Below are positions 26,680-35,115 of a stretch of DNA of 64,000 bases, in pieces. The position numbers were made by a program, and so were the translations under genes. Under the pieces are notes generated by a model, which was given only the letters and a program-made list of their open reading frames with translations, did no database searches and was not told the DNA's origin. Within the stretch, counting starts at the first letter, position 1, and each line of letters begins with the position of its first letter. The stretch is from Bradyrhizobium sp. WSM1417. GTDB lineage: Bacteria > Pseudomonadota > Alphaproteobacteria > Rhizobiales > Xanthobacteraceae. The stretch covers positions 2,098,392-2,162,391 of the forward strand of contig NZ_KI911783.1 of assembly GCF_000515415.1 (NCBI RefSeq). The letters are read 5' to 3'.

Positions 26680-26697
26680 CCTGTGCAGTTGCACAGG
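26680..26697. promoter_or_regulatory. Lux/tra box upstream of traI
   Basis: CCTGTGCAGTTGCACAGG is an 18-bp sequence with perfect 8-bp arms around a GT centre. Size and symmetry fit LuxR-type operators such as tra boxes, and it stands 54 bases before the traI start. No second copy was seen before traG or trbB. Confidence 0.82.
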
Positions 26698-26717
26698 TGC
26701 TTATGAAGTGTCGTCGC

Positions 26718-27440
26718 TTATCTTCGAAATTTAGATTCGGCTAACAGCACGGCGGCTTGACGAAGCGAGCGAACCCCGAGCTTCGCTCGAGCGTTATCCA
26801 AGTGAAAGCCAGCGGTTCGCTCCGAGATGCCGAGAATAATCCCGATGTCCCCGGCAGATTTGCCGCGAGAAGACCATTCGAGACATTCGAACTCGCGAGG
26901 AGACAAGACAACCCCACCCACAACGCGATCGGACGTCCAGAAACGTCTCGCATTTGCATGGAAAAAAATCGCGATTAGTCGCAGGTTCTGGGCGTGCTTG
27001 ACTATCGAGCGTTCGAAAGCAGTTCGACGCGCATCAGTCGCAAAGGTCAGCGCGGCGGTTGCGCCCTTGTTATCGTGGATTGGAAAGGTGATCCCACACC
27101 GAATGCCGAATTCGGCAGCTTCTTCGAACAGCTCACGCTCAGATTCCGGCCGATTTCGCGCTTCGAAATTAAGCCCCCAGCGGAAGGGATCAGACTGGCG
27201 GATCGCCCGACGTACTACCGGATCGATGGATTCGTAGCCGCGCTTCAAATAAAGGGCGGTCCAAGAGGATGGATATGTCGATATTAGGTTGGGGTTGCTC
27301 CCTCGTCTTTGAGGAAGAGCAAGATAGGCGAAGCAAGACAAGTTCAGCGCAGCGGTGACATCGGCCATGCTCTGCTGAGCTACATCTGGGTGTCTGCTTT
27401 CCGTTAGTCGCTCAGCAAAAATTTGAAAAACCCGATCCAT
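26718..27440 (-). CDS. traR: LuxR/TraR-type quorum-sensing activator
   Basis: A 240-residue LuxR-family protein. The N-terminal half is an autoinducer-binding domain with the conserved aromatic/acidic set in YPSSWTALYLKRGYESIDPVVRRA and FRWGLNF. The C-terminal 65 residues are a GerE-type helix-turn-helix (LSPREFECLEWSSRGKSAGDIG then SERTAGFHLDNARAKLG). It stands 91 bases upstream of traI, with the lux box between them. By analogy with TraR of Agrobacterium and Mesorhizobium elements it would control transfer genes. No antiactivator gene (traM or qseM type) was recognised nearby. Confidence 0.89.
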   Translation of the reverse strand: MDRVFQIFAERLTESRHPDVAQQSMADVTAALNLSCFAYLALPQRRGSNPNLISTYPSSWTALYLKRGYESIDPVVRRAIRQSDPFRWGLNFEARNRPESERELFEEAAEFGIRCGITFPIHDNKGATAALTFATDARRTAFERSIVKHAQNLRLIAIFFHANARRFWTSDRVVGGVVLSPREFECLEWSSRGKSAGDIGIILGISERTAGFHLDNARAKLGVRSLRQAAVLLAESKFRR

Positions 27441-27772
27441 CGTTGATGAACCCGCGGGCCTCCCTCGTAAGCGCTACTCGTATTGCCGAATTGAGCATCC
27501 CTGCGAATGGGGCAAAACAACGAACAAGTCGACCGATTGCCGCTAGATCAAACTCACTACAATTGCTTGGATTGGTGTTAAGGCCGCATCGGTCAGCGGA
27601 CCTCATGATCACTCAGTTGTATCATCCCCGCAACTCGGGTCCTCGCTTCTCCCGTTCTAAATCCTGCAAGCAGGCCGCGAAGATCGCCGGATTAATGCGC
27701 CATTTGGCTCTCCGCGGTGCAGGTTTGTACCGCATTTCCGATTACAAGGAGCCGCGCACCACGGAGATTGCA
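27441..27772. other. Divergent intergenic region traR / ald
   Basis: About 330 bases between the divergent traR and alanine dehydrogenase genes. The ald frame is open through it, but its upstream residues are not enzyme-like. It must hold promoters for both directions. No palindrome like the lux box and no copy of the Lrp-associated motif was seen. Confidence 0.4.
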
Positions 27773-28885
27773 ATGAAGGTCGGCGTTCCCAAGGAAATAA
27801 AAACACACGAATACCGCGTGGGGCTGACGCCCGGGGCCGTTCGCGAATACGTGGCCGCTGGCCACAGCGTCTTGGTCGAGACGAATGCCGGTGCGGGCAT
27901 TGGCGCTACAGATGATGCCTATCGCAAAGCTGGCGCTAACATCGCGGCATCTGCTCGCGAGGTGTTCGCGTCGAGCGAAATGGTAGTGAAGGTCAAGGAA
28001 CCACAACCGTCCGAATGGACAGAATTGCGCGAAAACCAGATCCTCTTCACTTACCTCCATCTAGCTCCAGATCCGGAGCAGGCCAAAGGGCTCATCAAAT
28101 CGGGCTGCACCGCAATTGCTTATGAAACGGTCACTGACGCGCAGGGTGGGCTTCCGTTGCTTGCTCCGATGAGTGAGGTTGCGGGGAGGCTTGCGATCGA
28201 GGCAGCGGGTGCGGCGCTGAAGCGGTCCGCTGGCGGACGAGGATTGCTGATTGGCGGCGTGCCCGGGGTGCAACCCGCGCGCATCGTGGTGATCGGAGGG
28301 GGAGTTGTCGGCACTCACGCGGCCCGGATGGCAGTGGGGCTCGGAGCTGAGGTTACTATCCTGGACCGTTCGATTCCTCGGCTTCGCGAACTTGACGAGG
28401 TGTTCAACGGGCGAGTTCGTACCAGATTCTCAACTATAGAATCTCTTGAACAGGAGGTATTTGCGGCAGACGTCGTCATCGGTGCCGTTCTCGTTCCGGG
28501 CGCGAGCGCGCCGAAGCTTGTAAGCCGGAACATGTTGAGCTCGATGCGCAAAGGTTCCGTAATGGTTGATGTGGCTATCGATCAGGGCGGCTGCTTCGAG
28601 ACATCGCGCCCGACGACGCACGCCGATCCAACCTATGAGGTGGATGGCGTGATTCACTACTGCGTCGCAAACATGCCGGGAGCTGTTCCACTCACCTCAA
28701 GCCAAGCGCTGAACAATGCGACGCTGCCTTTTGGCCTGGCTCTCGCCAACCGGGGATTCTCAGCCGTGCTCGAAAGTCCGCACCTGCGCTCAGGGCTCAA
28801 TGTTTATCGTGGGCGGCTCACTTACAGGGCCGTGGCAGAGAGCCTCGGTTTGCCCTTCTCACCGATCGATCAGGCCGCAGCCTGA
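27773..28885 (+). CDS. ald: Alanine dehydrogenase
   Basis: NAD-dependent enzyme interconverting L-alanine with pyruvate and ammonium. The 370-residue product begins MKVGVPKEIKTHEYRVGLTP, the family start, with the conserved E-x-R-V of substrate binding. The middle has the nucleotide-binding fold IVVIGGGVVGTHAARMAVGLGA, then VVIGAVLVPG and VMVDVAIDQGGC. The frame is open from 27443, but ATG 27773 with a GGAGA ribosome site gives the right length. An intrinsic terminator follows at 28926. In bacteroids such enzymes have been linked to alanine export; here it may complete amino-group handling for the catabolic genes that follow. Confidence 0.93.
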   Translation: MKVGVPKEIKTHEYRVGLTPGAVREYVAAGHSVLVETNAGAGIGATDDAYRKAGANIAASAREVFASSEMVVKVKEPQPSEWTELRENQILFTYLHLAPDPEQAKGLIKSGCTAIAYETVTDAQGGLPLLAPMSEVAGRLAIEAAGAALKRSAGGRGLLIGGVPGVQPARIVVIGGGVVGTHAARMAVGLGAEVTILDRSIPRLRELDEVFNGRVRTRFSTIESLEQEVFAADVVIGAVLVPGASAPKLVSRNMLSSMRKGSVMVDVAIDQGGCFETSRPTTHADPTYEVDGVIHYCVANMPGAVPLTSSQALNNATLPFGLALANRGFSAVLESPHLRSGLNVYRGRLTYRAVAESLGLPFSPIDQAAA

Positions 28886-28925
28886 TCCCAGAGGTCCCTC
28901 CTTGGGACATTTCCTCCCTGACTTG

Positions 28926-28960
28926 ATGGGGCCACTCTTCGGGGTGGCCCCATTCTTTCT
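28926..28960 (+). terminator. Intrinsic terminator after ald
   Basis: ATGGGGCCAC, an eight-base loop and GTGGCCCCAT form a perfect 10-bp stem followed by TCTTTCT. It lies 41 bases after the ald stop, so ald is probably a single-gene unit. Confidence 0.85.
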
Positions 28961-29204
28961 GTTCGATGCGTCCGCAAGGCGGCTGGCCTCAAACGGGCCG
29001 TGGTCGCCGCTCGGTCGGACCCATTTTTGCGCAGTCTAGAGGGTAGGATGTGCTGGGAGAGGTGTCGCTCCTGCCACGCTCTTGGCTGACTTCCGCATCG
29101 CCGCGGTCCTCAGTGGCGAAAGCGAGAACTGGCTGAAATTCAAAGCATGGAGCGAGGCGCTTTGCTGCAAGCGCAATTATTCCCTCTGTGGCTCTAAACG
29201 CCCG

Positions 29205-30890
29205 CTACCTCGACAGCCTCCCGGGGAGGACATGGTTTACATCTCTGTCCGGAGTGTCTTCCTTCCAGCGAACAGATCCGAATGGGCGATCCAGCATGCG
29301 TCGGACGCGCACCGGTTCGGGACCCATGTGGAAAGCCAAAGCTTTCTCGTCCAGCGCGCGTTCCGACTGAGTCGCGCGGTTACGCTGGCGCAAATAGTCA
29401 AACCAGGTTGGGCACTGATAGCGCTCAGTCCACGATTCGGGATCAGCGATGTCGCGAGCAATCGACCAGCCGTACGCACCGTTCCGCTTGCGAAACAGCT
29501 GAATGTCCTGCATCAGGATGTGGAATGCGCGCGCATTCTCCTGCGCGATCCGATACTCGATCTCCACAACAAGCGGGCCACTGCGGCCAGTCAGCGCCAG
29601 CCGCACCTGAGGATCGTCAAGCATCTCGGCCTCTTCGCTCCGAGCGCTGATACGCGGCATAGGTAGCCAAAGCCCCAAGAGCGGAGAAGCGAACATCAGG
29701 CCAGCCGAGATCAAAAGCGTAGTATCAACTCCGACGACATCCGTCAGATGGCCCCAGCCCCAGCTACCGAGGGCAACCCCGCCCGAACTCGCTGCCTGGT
29801 ACGCCGCGAGCGACCGCCCTGCGACCCATCGTGGGGCCGACAGTTGCACGCCTATGCTAAAAAGAACCCAGGCCATCATCCACACCGCTCCCGCCAAGAC
29901 CAGTGCGACCGCGGTCATAGCGGAGTCGCGACTAAGAGCGACTGCGGCAACCGCTCCGCCCATAGACAGTGAACAGGCGCGGATCGCTGCCTCTCCACTC
30001 ATGCGCTTACGTACCTCAGTGATGTTGAGCGCACTTACCACCGCGCCCAAACCAAAGGCGCTGAGCATAAGGCCATAAGTCTCGGCGCCACCGCCCAGGA
30101 GATCGCGCGTGACTAGCGGCATCAGTGCAAAAATCGCGCCGCCAAACACGCCCATGACCATGGATCGGGTGAGCACGATCCTTATCGCGGGCGAATTGAC
30201 GATATAGCGCACGCCTGAAACGATGGCGCGGCTGAGCTTCTCAGGAGGCAAACGAGAGGGTTCGGAGATGCGCTTCCACATGAAGAGTGCGAACATCAGC
30301 GGCAGATAGAGCAGTGCATTGAGCGCGAAGGCAGCTACCGCGCCGGCCGCCGCAACGACAATGCCGCCGACGGCCGGCCCTATACTGCGCGCTATATTGT
30401 AGCTAATGCCATTCAGCGCCACGGCGGCAGGAAGTGCTTCGGAGGGCACCTGCTCGCTCACGGAGGATTGCCAAGCGGGCCCCATCAGCGCCATGCCGCT
30501 GCCGACCGCAAAGCAAAGCACCAGCAAGAGATTTGGAGTGGTGAGATCGAACCAGTCGAGCACGCTCAGCGCGGTTGCGCCGCAAAGCTCAATCGAGAGT
30601 GCAACGAGCCCCACGATCCGACGGTCATACATGTCAGCGACCGCTCCAGCCGGCATCGAAATCAGCATCACGGGCAGCAAGAGCGCGGTCTGCACCAGCG
30701 CGACTTGATCCGCGGAAGATGTCATCTGTGTCATCGCCCAGGCTGCGGCTACGCCTTGGATCAGGATCCCGAGATTGGTGAGCAAGCTCGCAAGCCAAAT
30801 TCGACGAAAGGCAGGATAGCGCAACGGCGCGGTGATGCCGTCGCTACTGGCCGGCACGGACTTGGACGAATGCGTCACTTCTGCTCCCAT
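29205..30890 (-). CDS. MFS_3 family exporter with C-terminal extra domain
   Basis: A 561-residue MFS permease of the EntS-like/transmembrane secretion effector group. The first ~415 residues hold about twelve helices with landmarks FRRIWLASLLTNLGILIQG, the loop GAVADMYDRRIVG and GPAVGGIVVAAAGAVAAFALNALL. Residues about 430-550 are soluble: GPLVVEIEYRIAQENARAF, then SIARDIADPESWTERY and DYLRQRNRAT, resembling a small ferredoxin-like monooxygenase/dimerisation domain found at the end of many proteobacterial MFS_3 proteins. The substrate is unknown. The upstream Lrp gene has the same orientation after a 426-base gap. Confidence 0.85.
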   Translation of the reverse strand: MGAEVTHSSKSVPASSDGITAPLRYPAFRRIWLASLLTNLGILIQGVAAAWAMTQMTSSADQVALVQTALLLPVMLISMPAGAVADMYDRRIVGLVALSIELCGATALSVLDWFDLTTPNLLLVLCFAVGSGMALMGPAWQSSVSEQVPSEALPAAVALNGISYNIARSIGPAVGGIVVAAAGAVAAFALNALLYLPLMFALFMWKRISEPSRLPPEKLSRAIVSGVRYIVNSPAIRIVLTRSMVMGVFGGAIFALMPLVTRDLLGGGAETYGLMLSAFGLGAVVSALNITEVRKRMSGEAAIRACSLSMGGAVAAVALSRDSAMTAVALVLAGAVWMMAWVLFSIGVQLSAPRWVAGRSLAAYQAASSGGVALGSWGWGHLTDVVGVDTTLLISAGLMFASPLLGLWLPMPRISARSEEAEMLDDPQVRLALTGRSGPLVVEIEYRIAQENARAFHILMQDIQLFRKRNGAYGWSIARDIADPESWTERYQCPTWFDYLRQRNRATQSERALDEKALAFHMGPEPVRVRRMLDRPFGSVRWKEDTPDRDVNHVLPGRLSR

Positions 30891-31316
30891 GGCGAGACCA
30901 CATCAGCCATGCCCAGGCAGAGTTGGATTCTCATACCGGCCAACGTTTCTTGTCAGATTTCGTTTTTGCGCACCACGTTTCCGGGCGCTTATTGATTCCG
31001 CCAAGCTCCCGAGGACCAGATCGAGGTTCGGAATTAGGGCCCGGCGCGATGGAATTTGACTCTCGGCCTGTGGCCGGACATTCCACGCGCTCCCCGGACT
31101 GTGTCGGCATGGCAACTCCGTTCCCGCGGGCGAGGATGCGGCGACGTCCACTAATTCCCTTTTGGAAGTTGCTGCGTCGCGCTTCGGTGCGCAAGCCCCG
31201 CCTCGATTCTCTGATCGAGAACAGTGTAAAGGAGGAACCTTGCCTGTTTTCTGCATTTCGCGCGGGCGAGCGAGGAAAAACACACATGTGCCCGCTTTGT
31301 GAACCGTGCACTCGTA
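30891..31316. other. Intergenic region between lrp copy 1 and the MFS exporter
   Basis: About 425 bases. Open frames on both strands are short and overlap; none resembles a family I know. It should hold the MFS promoter. No terminator-like hairpin with a T-run was found after the lrp gene. Confidence 0.35.
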
Positions 31317-31793
31317 TCAAGCTTCAGGCGGAATCTCTATGGGGACGGCAAAACCTGCCTTTGCTCGATCCATTATGACTATGGTCTTAAATCCCTTGAT
31401 GTCCGGTTTGTCATAGAAGAAGCGTCGGGTAAACTGCTCATATTCTTCCATGCTGCGCGTAGTGATGTAGAGAACAAAGTCAGCGTCCCCTGTAACGTAG
31501 AATCCGCTGACCACTTCGGCTGACGATTTGATTGCCTTCTTGAAGTTATCGATGATTTCTAAGCGTTCCCGCTCGAGACTCACGAGAACGAGCATTTGAA
31601 CAGGACGTCCTATCGCTTTCGTCGACACGACGGATACATCCGCCTCGATGATGCCCTCCGAACGGAGCCTCTTTAGCCGTCGCTGACACGCGGTAGCAGA
31701 AAGCCCCGCCAATTCGCCAATCATCCCAGAAGTCAGCCTATTATTTTTTTGCACGATTTTCAGGATCTGGGCATCTATTCGATCGTACGGCAT
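31317..31793 (-). CDS. Lrp/AsnC-family regulator, copy 1
   Basis: A 158-residue Lrp/AsnC regulator: helix-turn-helix (RIDAQILKIVQKNNRLT, GLSATACQRRLKRLRSEGII) followed by the RAM effector domain (MLVLVSLERE, GFYVTGDADFVLYI). Lrp proteins sense amino acids and often control divergent genes; here the divergent gene is succinate-semialdehyde dehydrogenase. The protein differs by roughly 25 residues from copy 3 (counted by eye) and is likewise close to copy 2. A shared motif lies about 77 bases upstream of the start. Confidence 0.92.
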   Translation of the reverse strand: MPYDRIDAQILKIVQKNNRLTSGMIGELAGLSATACQRRLKRLRSEGIIEADVSVVSTKAIGRPVQMLVLVSLERERLEIIDNFKKAIKSSAEVVSGFYVTGDADFVLYITTRSMEEYEQFTRRFFYDKPDIKGFKTIVIMDRAKAGFAVPIEIPPEA

Positions 31794-31869
31794 AATTGGC
31801 TCCCAGCTTTCAGCTGCATTCCATCACAAACGCCTGCGTCTTGCAGAAAATCCTCGAAATGGCCGGAAA

Positions 31870-31906
31870 ATGCGACGCAAATATCTCTGCGACAACAGTA
31901 TTCTGC
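31870..31906. promoter_or_regulatory. Conserved motif upstream of lrp copy 1
   Basis: ATGCGACGCAAA, a variable middle and CAGTATTCTG match the sequences in the same place before lrp copies 2 and 3. Position in a divergent promoter suggests an Lrp binding site or a shared promoter. Confidence 0.55.
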
Positions 31907-31942
31907 ACCGGAGATTTCACCACGCGACCGCATGGAGTTCAA

Positions 31943-33457
31943 ATGGACTTTCAAGCTGCTCGTCACAAGGGTCCGGATTTGATCGGCATTGCTGCTAGGC
32001 ACCTGCAAAATCTCCGTCGTCGCGATTTTCTGGCGGGGAACGCGCTCATCGACGGCCGCTGGATTGCGAGCGATGAGAGGGATTCTGTGGTGGATCCCGC
32101 TACTGGCGAAGGGATCGCGGAGGTTGTTCGTTGCAACCCTACGCACATGGATCTGGCCATCGCTGCCGCCGAACGATCTTTCCAGACGTGGCGAGGACTA
32201 TTGCCGACCCAGCGCGGAGCGTTTCTTCGGTCTTGGGCGTCATTGATGAACGAGCACTCAGAAGAGCTTGCTATCCTGATTACGAGCGAGCAGGGAAAGC
32301 CACTCGATGAGGCGCGCTACGAGATTAAGTACAGTGCTGGCTTTCTTGAGTGGTTTGCGGCCGAGGGCGAGCGTGCATATGGCGAGACGATTCCCAGTCA
32401 TAAAGATGGAAGTCTGCTTCAAGTCAGAATGCAGCCCATCGGTGCCGCTGCGGCGATCACGCCATGGAATTTTCCGGTCGCTATGATCACCCGAAAGGCG
32501 GGTGCGGCTCTTGCGGCCGGTTGTCCGATAATTGTAAAGCCTGCTCCGGAGACGCCGCTTTCTGCTCTCGCCTTGGCTCGGTTGGCCGAAGAGGCTGGCG
32601 TGCCGCGCGGCGTACTCCAGGTGCTCGTTGGCGATCCAGTCGATCTCTCGACTCCGCTTTTGCGTGATCCAAGAATACGCGCTCTCTCGTTTACAGGGTC
32701 GACCGAAGTTGGACGTCTGCTTCTTGGGGGCAGCGCGCAGACGGTGAAAAAGGTCTCGCTCGAGCTCGGAGGGCATGCCCCGTTCCTCATCTTTGATGAC
32801 GTTGATCTTGACAAGGCCGTCAAAGGCGTGATGGCCGCAAAATTTGCGACTTCCGGTCAGGACTGCCTAGCGGCTAACCGCATCTATGTGCAAAGGGGTC
32901 TCTACGCTGCTTTTGTCGAGGCGCTTGGTAGGACGGTGGCGCAACTCAGGGTCGGCCATGGTCTGGAACCGGCCACTGAAATTGGTCCGATGACTAAGTT
33001 GTCGGTCGCCAACAAGTGTAGGGCACAAATCGACGATGCAGTGAAGAGGGGCGCGCGAGCTATTTCCGCAACCCGCGGAGTTGCTATGGGACCGAATTTC
33101 GTTCCGCCGACGTTGCTAAGTGATGTCACCGAAGACATGCTGATTGCACGTGAGGAAACATTTGGGCCTGTAGCTGCTGTGCTTCCGTTCGACTCTGAAG
33201 AAGAGGTCATCGCCCGAGCCAATGCCAGCGAAATGGGTTTGGCGGCGTACATTTACACCGATAGCTTGCGTCGCGCGCTCCGGCTTTCAGAGCAGATCGA
33301 GTACGGCATGGTCGGCGTCAATACGGCTTCATTCACAGGGCCTCCTATTCCGTTCGGAGGTTGGAAACAGTCTGGGCTCGGTCGCGAAGGGTCGCGGCAC
33401 GGATTGGCGGAGTATATGGAGCTGAAATATGTCTGCTTTGGCGATTTGGCGGCTTAG
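31943..33457 (+). CDS. gabD: Succinate-semialdehyde dehydrogenase family enzyme
   Basis: NAD(P)-dependent aldehyde dehydrogenase of 504 residues, closest in feel to GabD. Motifs: PIGAAAAITPWNFPVAMITRK (cofactor site), FTGSTEVGR, catalytic Glu in LELGGHAP, catalytic Cys in TSGQDCLAANR, and EETFGPVAAVLPF. The frame reads back to 31796, but ATG 31943 with a GGAG ribosome site gives a normal length with about 15 extra N-terminal residues. Likely reaction: succinate semialdehyde to succinate, the last step of GABA or putrescine breakdown; glutarate semialdehyde is an alternative. The aminotransferase starts 11 bases downstream, so they form an operon divergent from lrp copy 1. Confidence 0.87.
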   Translation: MDFQAARHKGPDLIGIAARHLQNLRRRDFLAGNALIDGRWIASDERDSVVDPATGEGIAEVVRCNPTHMDLAIAAAERSFQTWRGLLPTQRGAFLRSWASLMNEHSEELAILITSEQGKPLDEARYEIKYSAGFLEWFAAEGERAYGETIPSHKDGSLLQVRMQPIGAAAAITPWNFPVAMITRKAGAALAAGCPIIVKPAPETPLSALALARLAEEAGVPRGVLQVLVGDPVDLSTPLLRDPRIRALSFTGSTEVGRLLLGGSAQTVKKVSLELGGHAPFLIFDDVDLDKAVKGVMAAKFATSGQDCLAANRIYVQRGLYAAFVEALGRTVAQLRVGHGLEPATEIGPMTKLSVANKCRAQIDDAVKRGARAISATRGVAMGPNFVPPTLLSDVTEDMLIAREETFGPVAAVLPFDSEEEVIARANASEMGLAAYIYTDSLRRALRLSEQIEYGMVGVNTASFTGPPIPFGGWKQSGLGREGSRHGLAEYMELKYVCFGDLAA

Positions 33458-33468
33458 GGAGAAGCGAT

Positions 33469-34866
33469 ATGGTAGACATTAAGACCATCTCCGAACGAGA
33501 CCGGGCGAGTGTTTTGCATCCTTTCACGCAGCTGAAGGATTTCGCTAGCGGCAAAAGTGGCGATCCCACGATCGTTACAGGAGGGAAAGGTATTCGAATC
33601 GAAGACGCCCAGGGGCGCACCTACATAGACGGCTTTGCCGGCCTCTACTGTGTAAATATCGGCTACGGTCGCACCGAGGTGGCCGAGGCAATTGCGCGAC
33701 AGGCCTACAAGCTGGCATACTATCACACGTACGCGGCCCACACGACCGAAGAGCTCGCCATTTTGTCGGATCGTCTCGTGCGCATGGCACCTGGCAAGCC
33801 CAGCAAAGTGTTCTTCGGGTTATCCGGCTCGGATGCTAATGAAACCCAAGCCAAGCTCGTCTGGTACTACAACAATCTACGTGGTCAGCCCAAGAAGAAG
33901 AAGATCATCTCGCGCGAACGAGGCTATCATGGCTGTTCGGTAGTCTCCGGCTCGATGACCGGCATGTCGTTCTACCATGATCACATGGATCTCCCCTTTG
34001 CCGGGATTCTGCATACGGGCGCCCCGCACCATTATTGGGGCGCAGAGCCAGGTGAGACAGAGGACTCCTTTTCTCGGCGCCGTGCAGCGGAGCTTGAAGC
34101 ACTGATCCTGCGAGAGGGGCCGGAAACGATCGGCGCGTTCATTGCCGAGCCGGTGCTGGGTACGGGGGGCATCACACCGCCCCCGACCGGTTATTGGCGT
34201 GAAATTCAGGCCGTGCTCAGGCGCTACGACATTCTTCTCATCGCCGACGAGGTAATTTGTGGATTTGGCCGAACCGGCGCCGATTTCGGGAGCACGCTGT
34301 ACGAGATCGAGCCAGACTTGGTTACGGTCGCCAAAGGCCTGACTTCCGGCTATGTGCCGCTCTCGGGAGCCATCGTTGGCGAGAGAGTTTACGCTGTCAT
34401 GGAGGAAGCTGCGGAACGAGTAGGGGCATTCTCGCATGGGTACACCTATTCGGGCCATCCGATTGCGGCAGCAGCTGCCAATGCAGTGCTTGATATCGTC
34501 CAGAAGGAACAACTAAGCGAGCGCGCCAGGATCGTCGGCTCGCATTTCCAGAAGCGACTCAAGGAACGATTCGCTCAGCTCGAGATCGTCGGGGAAGTTC
34601 GTGGGGTGGGCTTACTTGGCGCCGTTGAGTTCGTTGCAGATCGCCAGACGAAAAGACGATTTGACCCGCACCACAAAGTAGGGGCACGCATTTCGAAAGC
34701 TGCCCGTGATCGGGGGCTAATTGCACGAGCGATGCCACACGGAGACATTCTTGGTTTTGCACCACCTCTAGTCGTATCCGAAGCTGAGATAGACGAGATT
34801 GTTGATCTAGCGTATCGAGCGACCAAGCAGGTTATGGACGAACTCGCCAAGGAATCTGCTGCTTGA
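33469..34866 (+). CDS. Class III omega-aminotransferase
   Basis: A 465-residue PLP-dependent aminotransferase. Landmarks: GKGIRIEDAQGRTYIDGFAG, FFGLSGSDANETQAKL (cofactor phosphate site), RERGYHGCS, the PLP Asp in LLIADEVICGFGRTG, and the Schiff-base Lys in VTVAKGLTSGYVPLSGAI. Relatives use pyruvate as acceptor for GABA, beta-alanine, putrescine or taurine; sequence alone does not decide. With GabD just upstream, GABA or a diamine is the likeliest donor: the aminotransferase gives a semialdehyde, GabD oxidises it, and alanine formed from pyruvate can be recycled by alanine dehydrogenase. ATG 33469 has a GGGAGAAG ribosome site. Confidence 0.88.
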   Translation: MVDIKTISERDRASVLHPFTQLKDFASGKSGDPTIVTGGKGIRIEDAQGRTYIDGFAGLYCVNIGYGRTEVAEAIARQAYKLAYYHTYAAHTTEELAILSDRLVRMAPGKPSKVFFGLSGSDANETQAKLVWYYNNLRGQPKKKKIISRERGYHGCSVVSGSMTGMSFYHDHMDLPFAGILHTGAPHHYWGAEPGETEDSFSRRRAAELEALILREGPETIGAFIAEPVLGTGGITPPPTGYWREIQAVLRRYDILLIADEVICGFGRTGADFGSTLYEIEPDLVTVAKGLTSGYVPLSGAIVGERVYAVMEEAAERVGAFSHGYTYSGHPIAAAAANAVLDIVQKEQLSERARIVGSHFQKRLKERFAQLEIVGEVRGVGLLGAVEFVADRQTKRRFDPHHKVGARISKAARDRGLIARAMPHGDILGFAPPLVVSEAEIDEIVDLAYRATKQVMDELAKESAA

Positions 34867-35115
34867 AAGACTCTCGTTACGTCGCGCCCGAGACGGCTAA
34901 CTCGTAAGCCATGTTCGACGGCCCCGCGACGCCCCAACTGACAGACTTTCGTTCAGGCCGATACTGCTCTCGAGGCCGGGATCTGTACGGCGCACAAAAG
35001 TGGGCCTAATGGCGTGCATTAGCTCCAGCGGGCCTGAAGTTGCATTGAATGTCGCTTGGAGAGACAAATCAGGCGCGTCCACAAGCTGCCCAATTTCCTC
35101 TCTCAGGAACTAACC

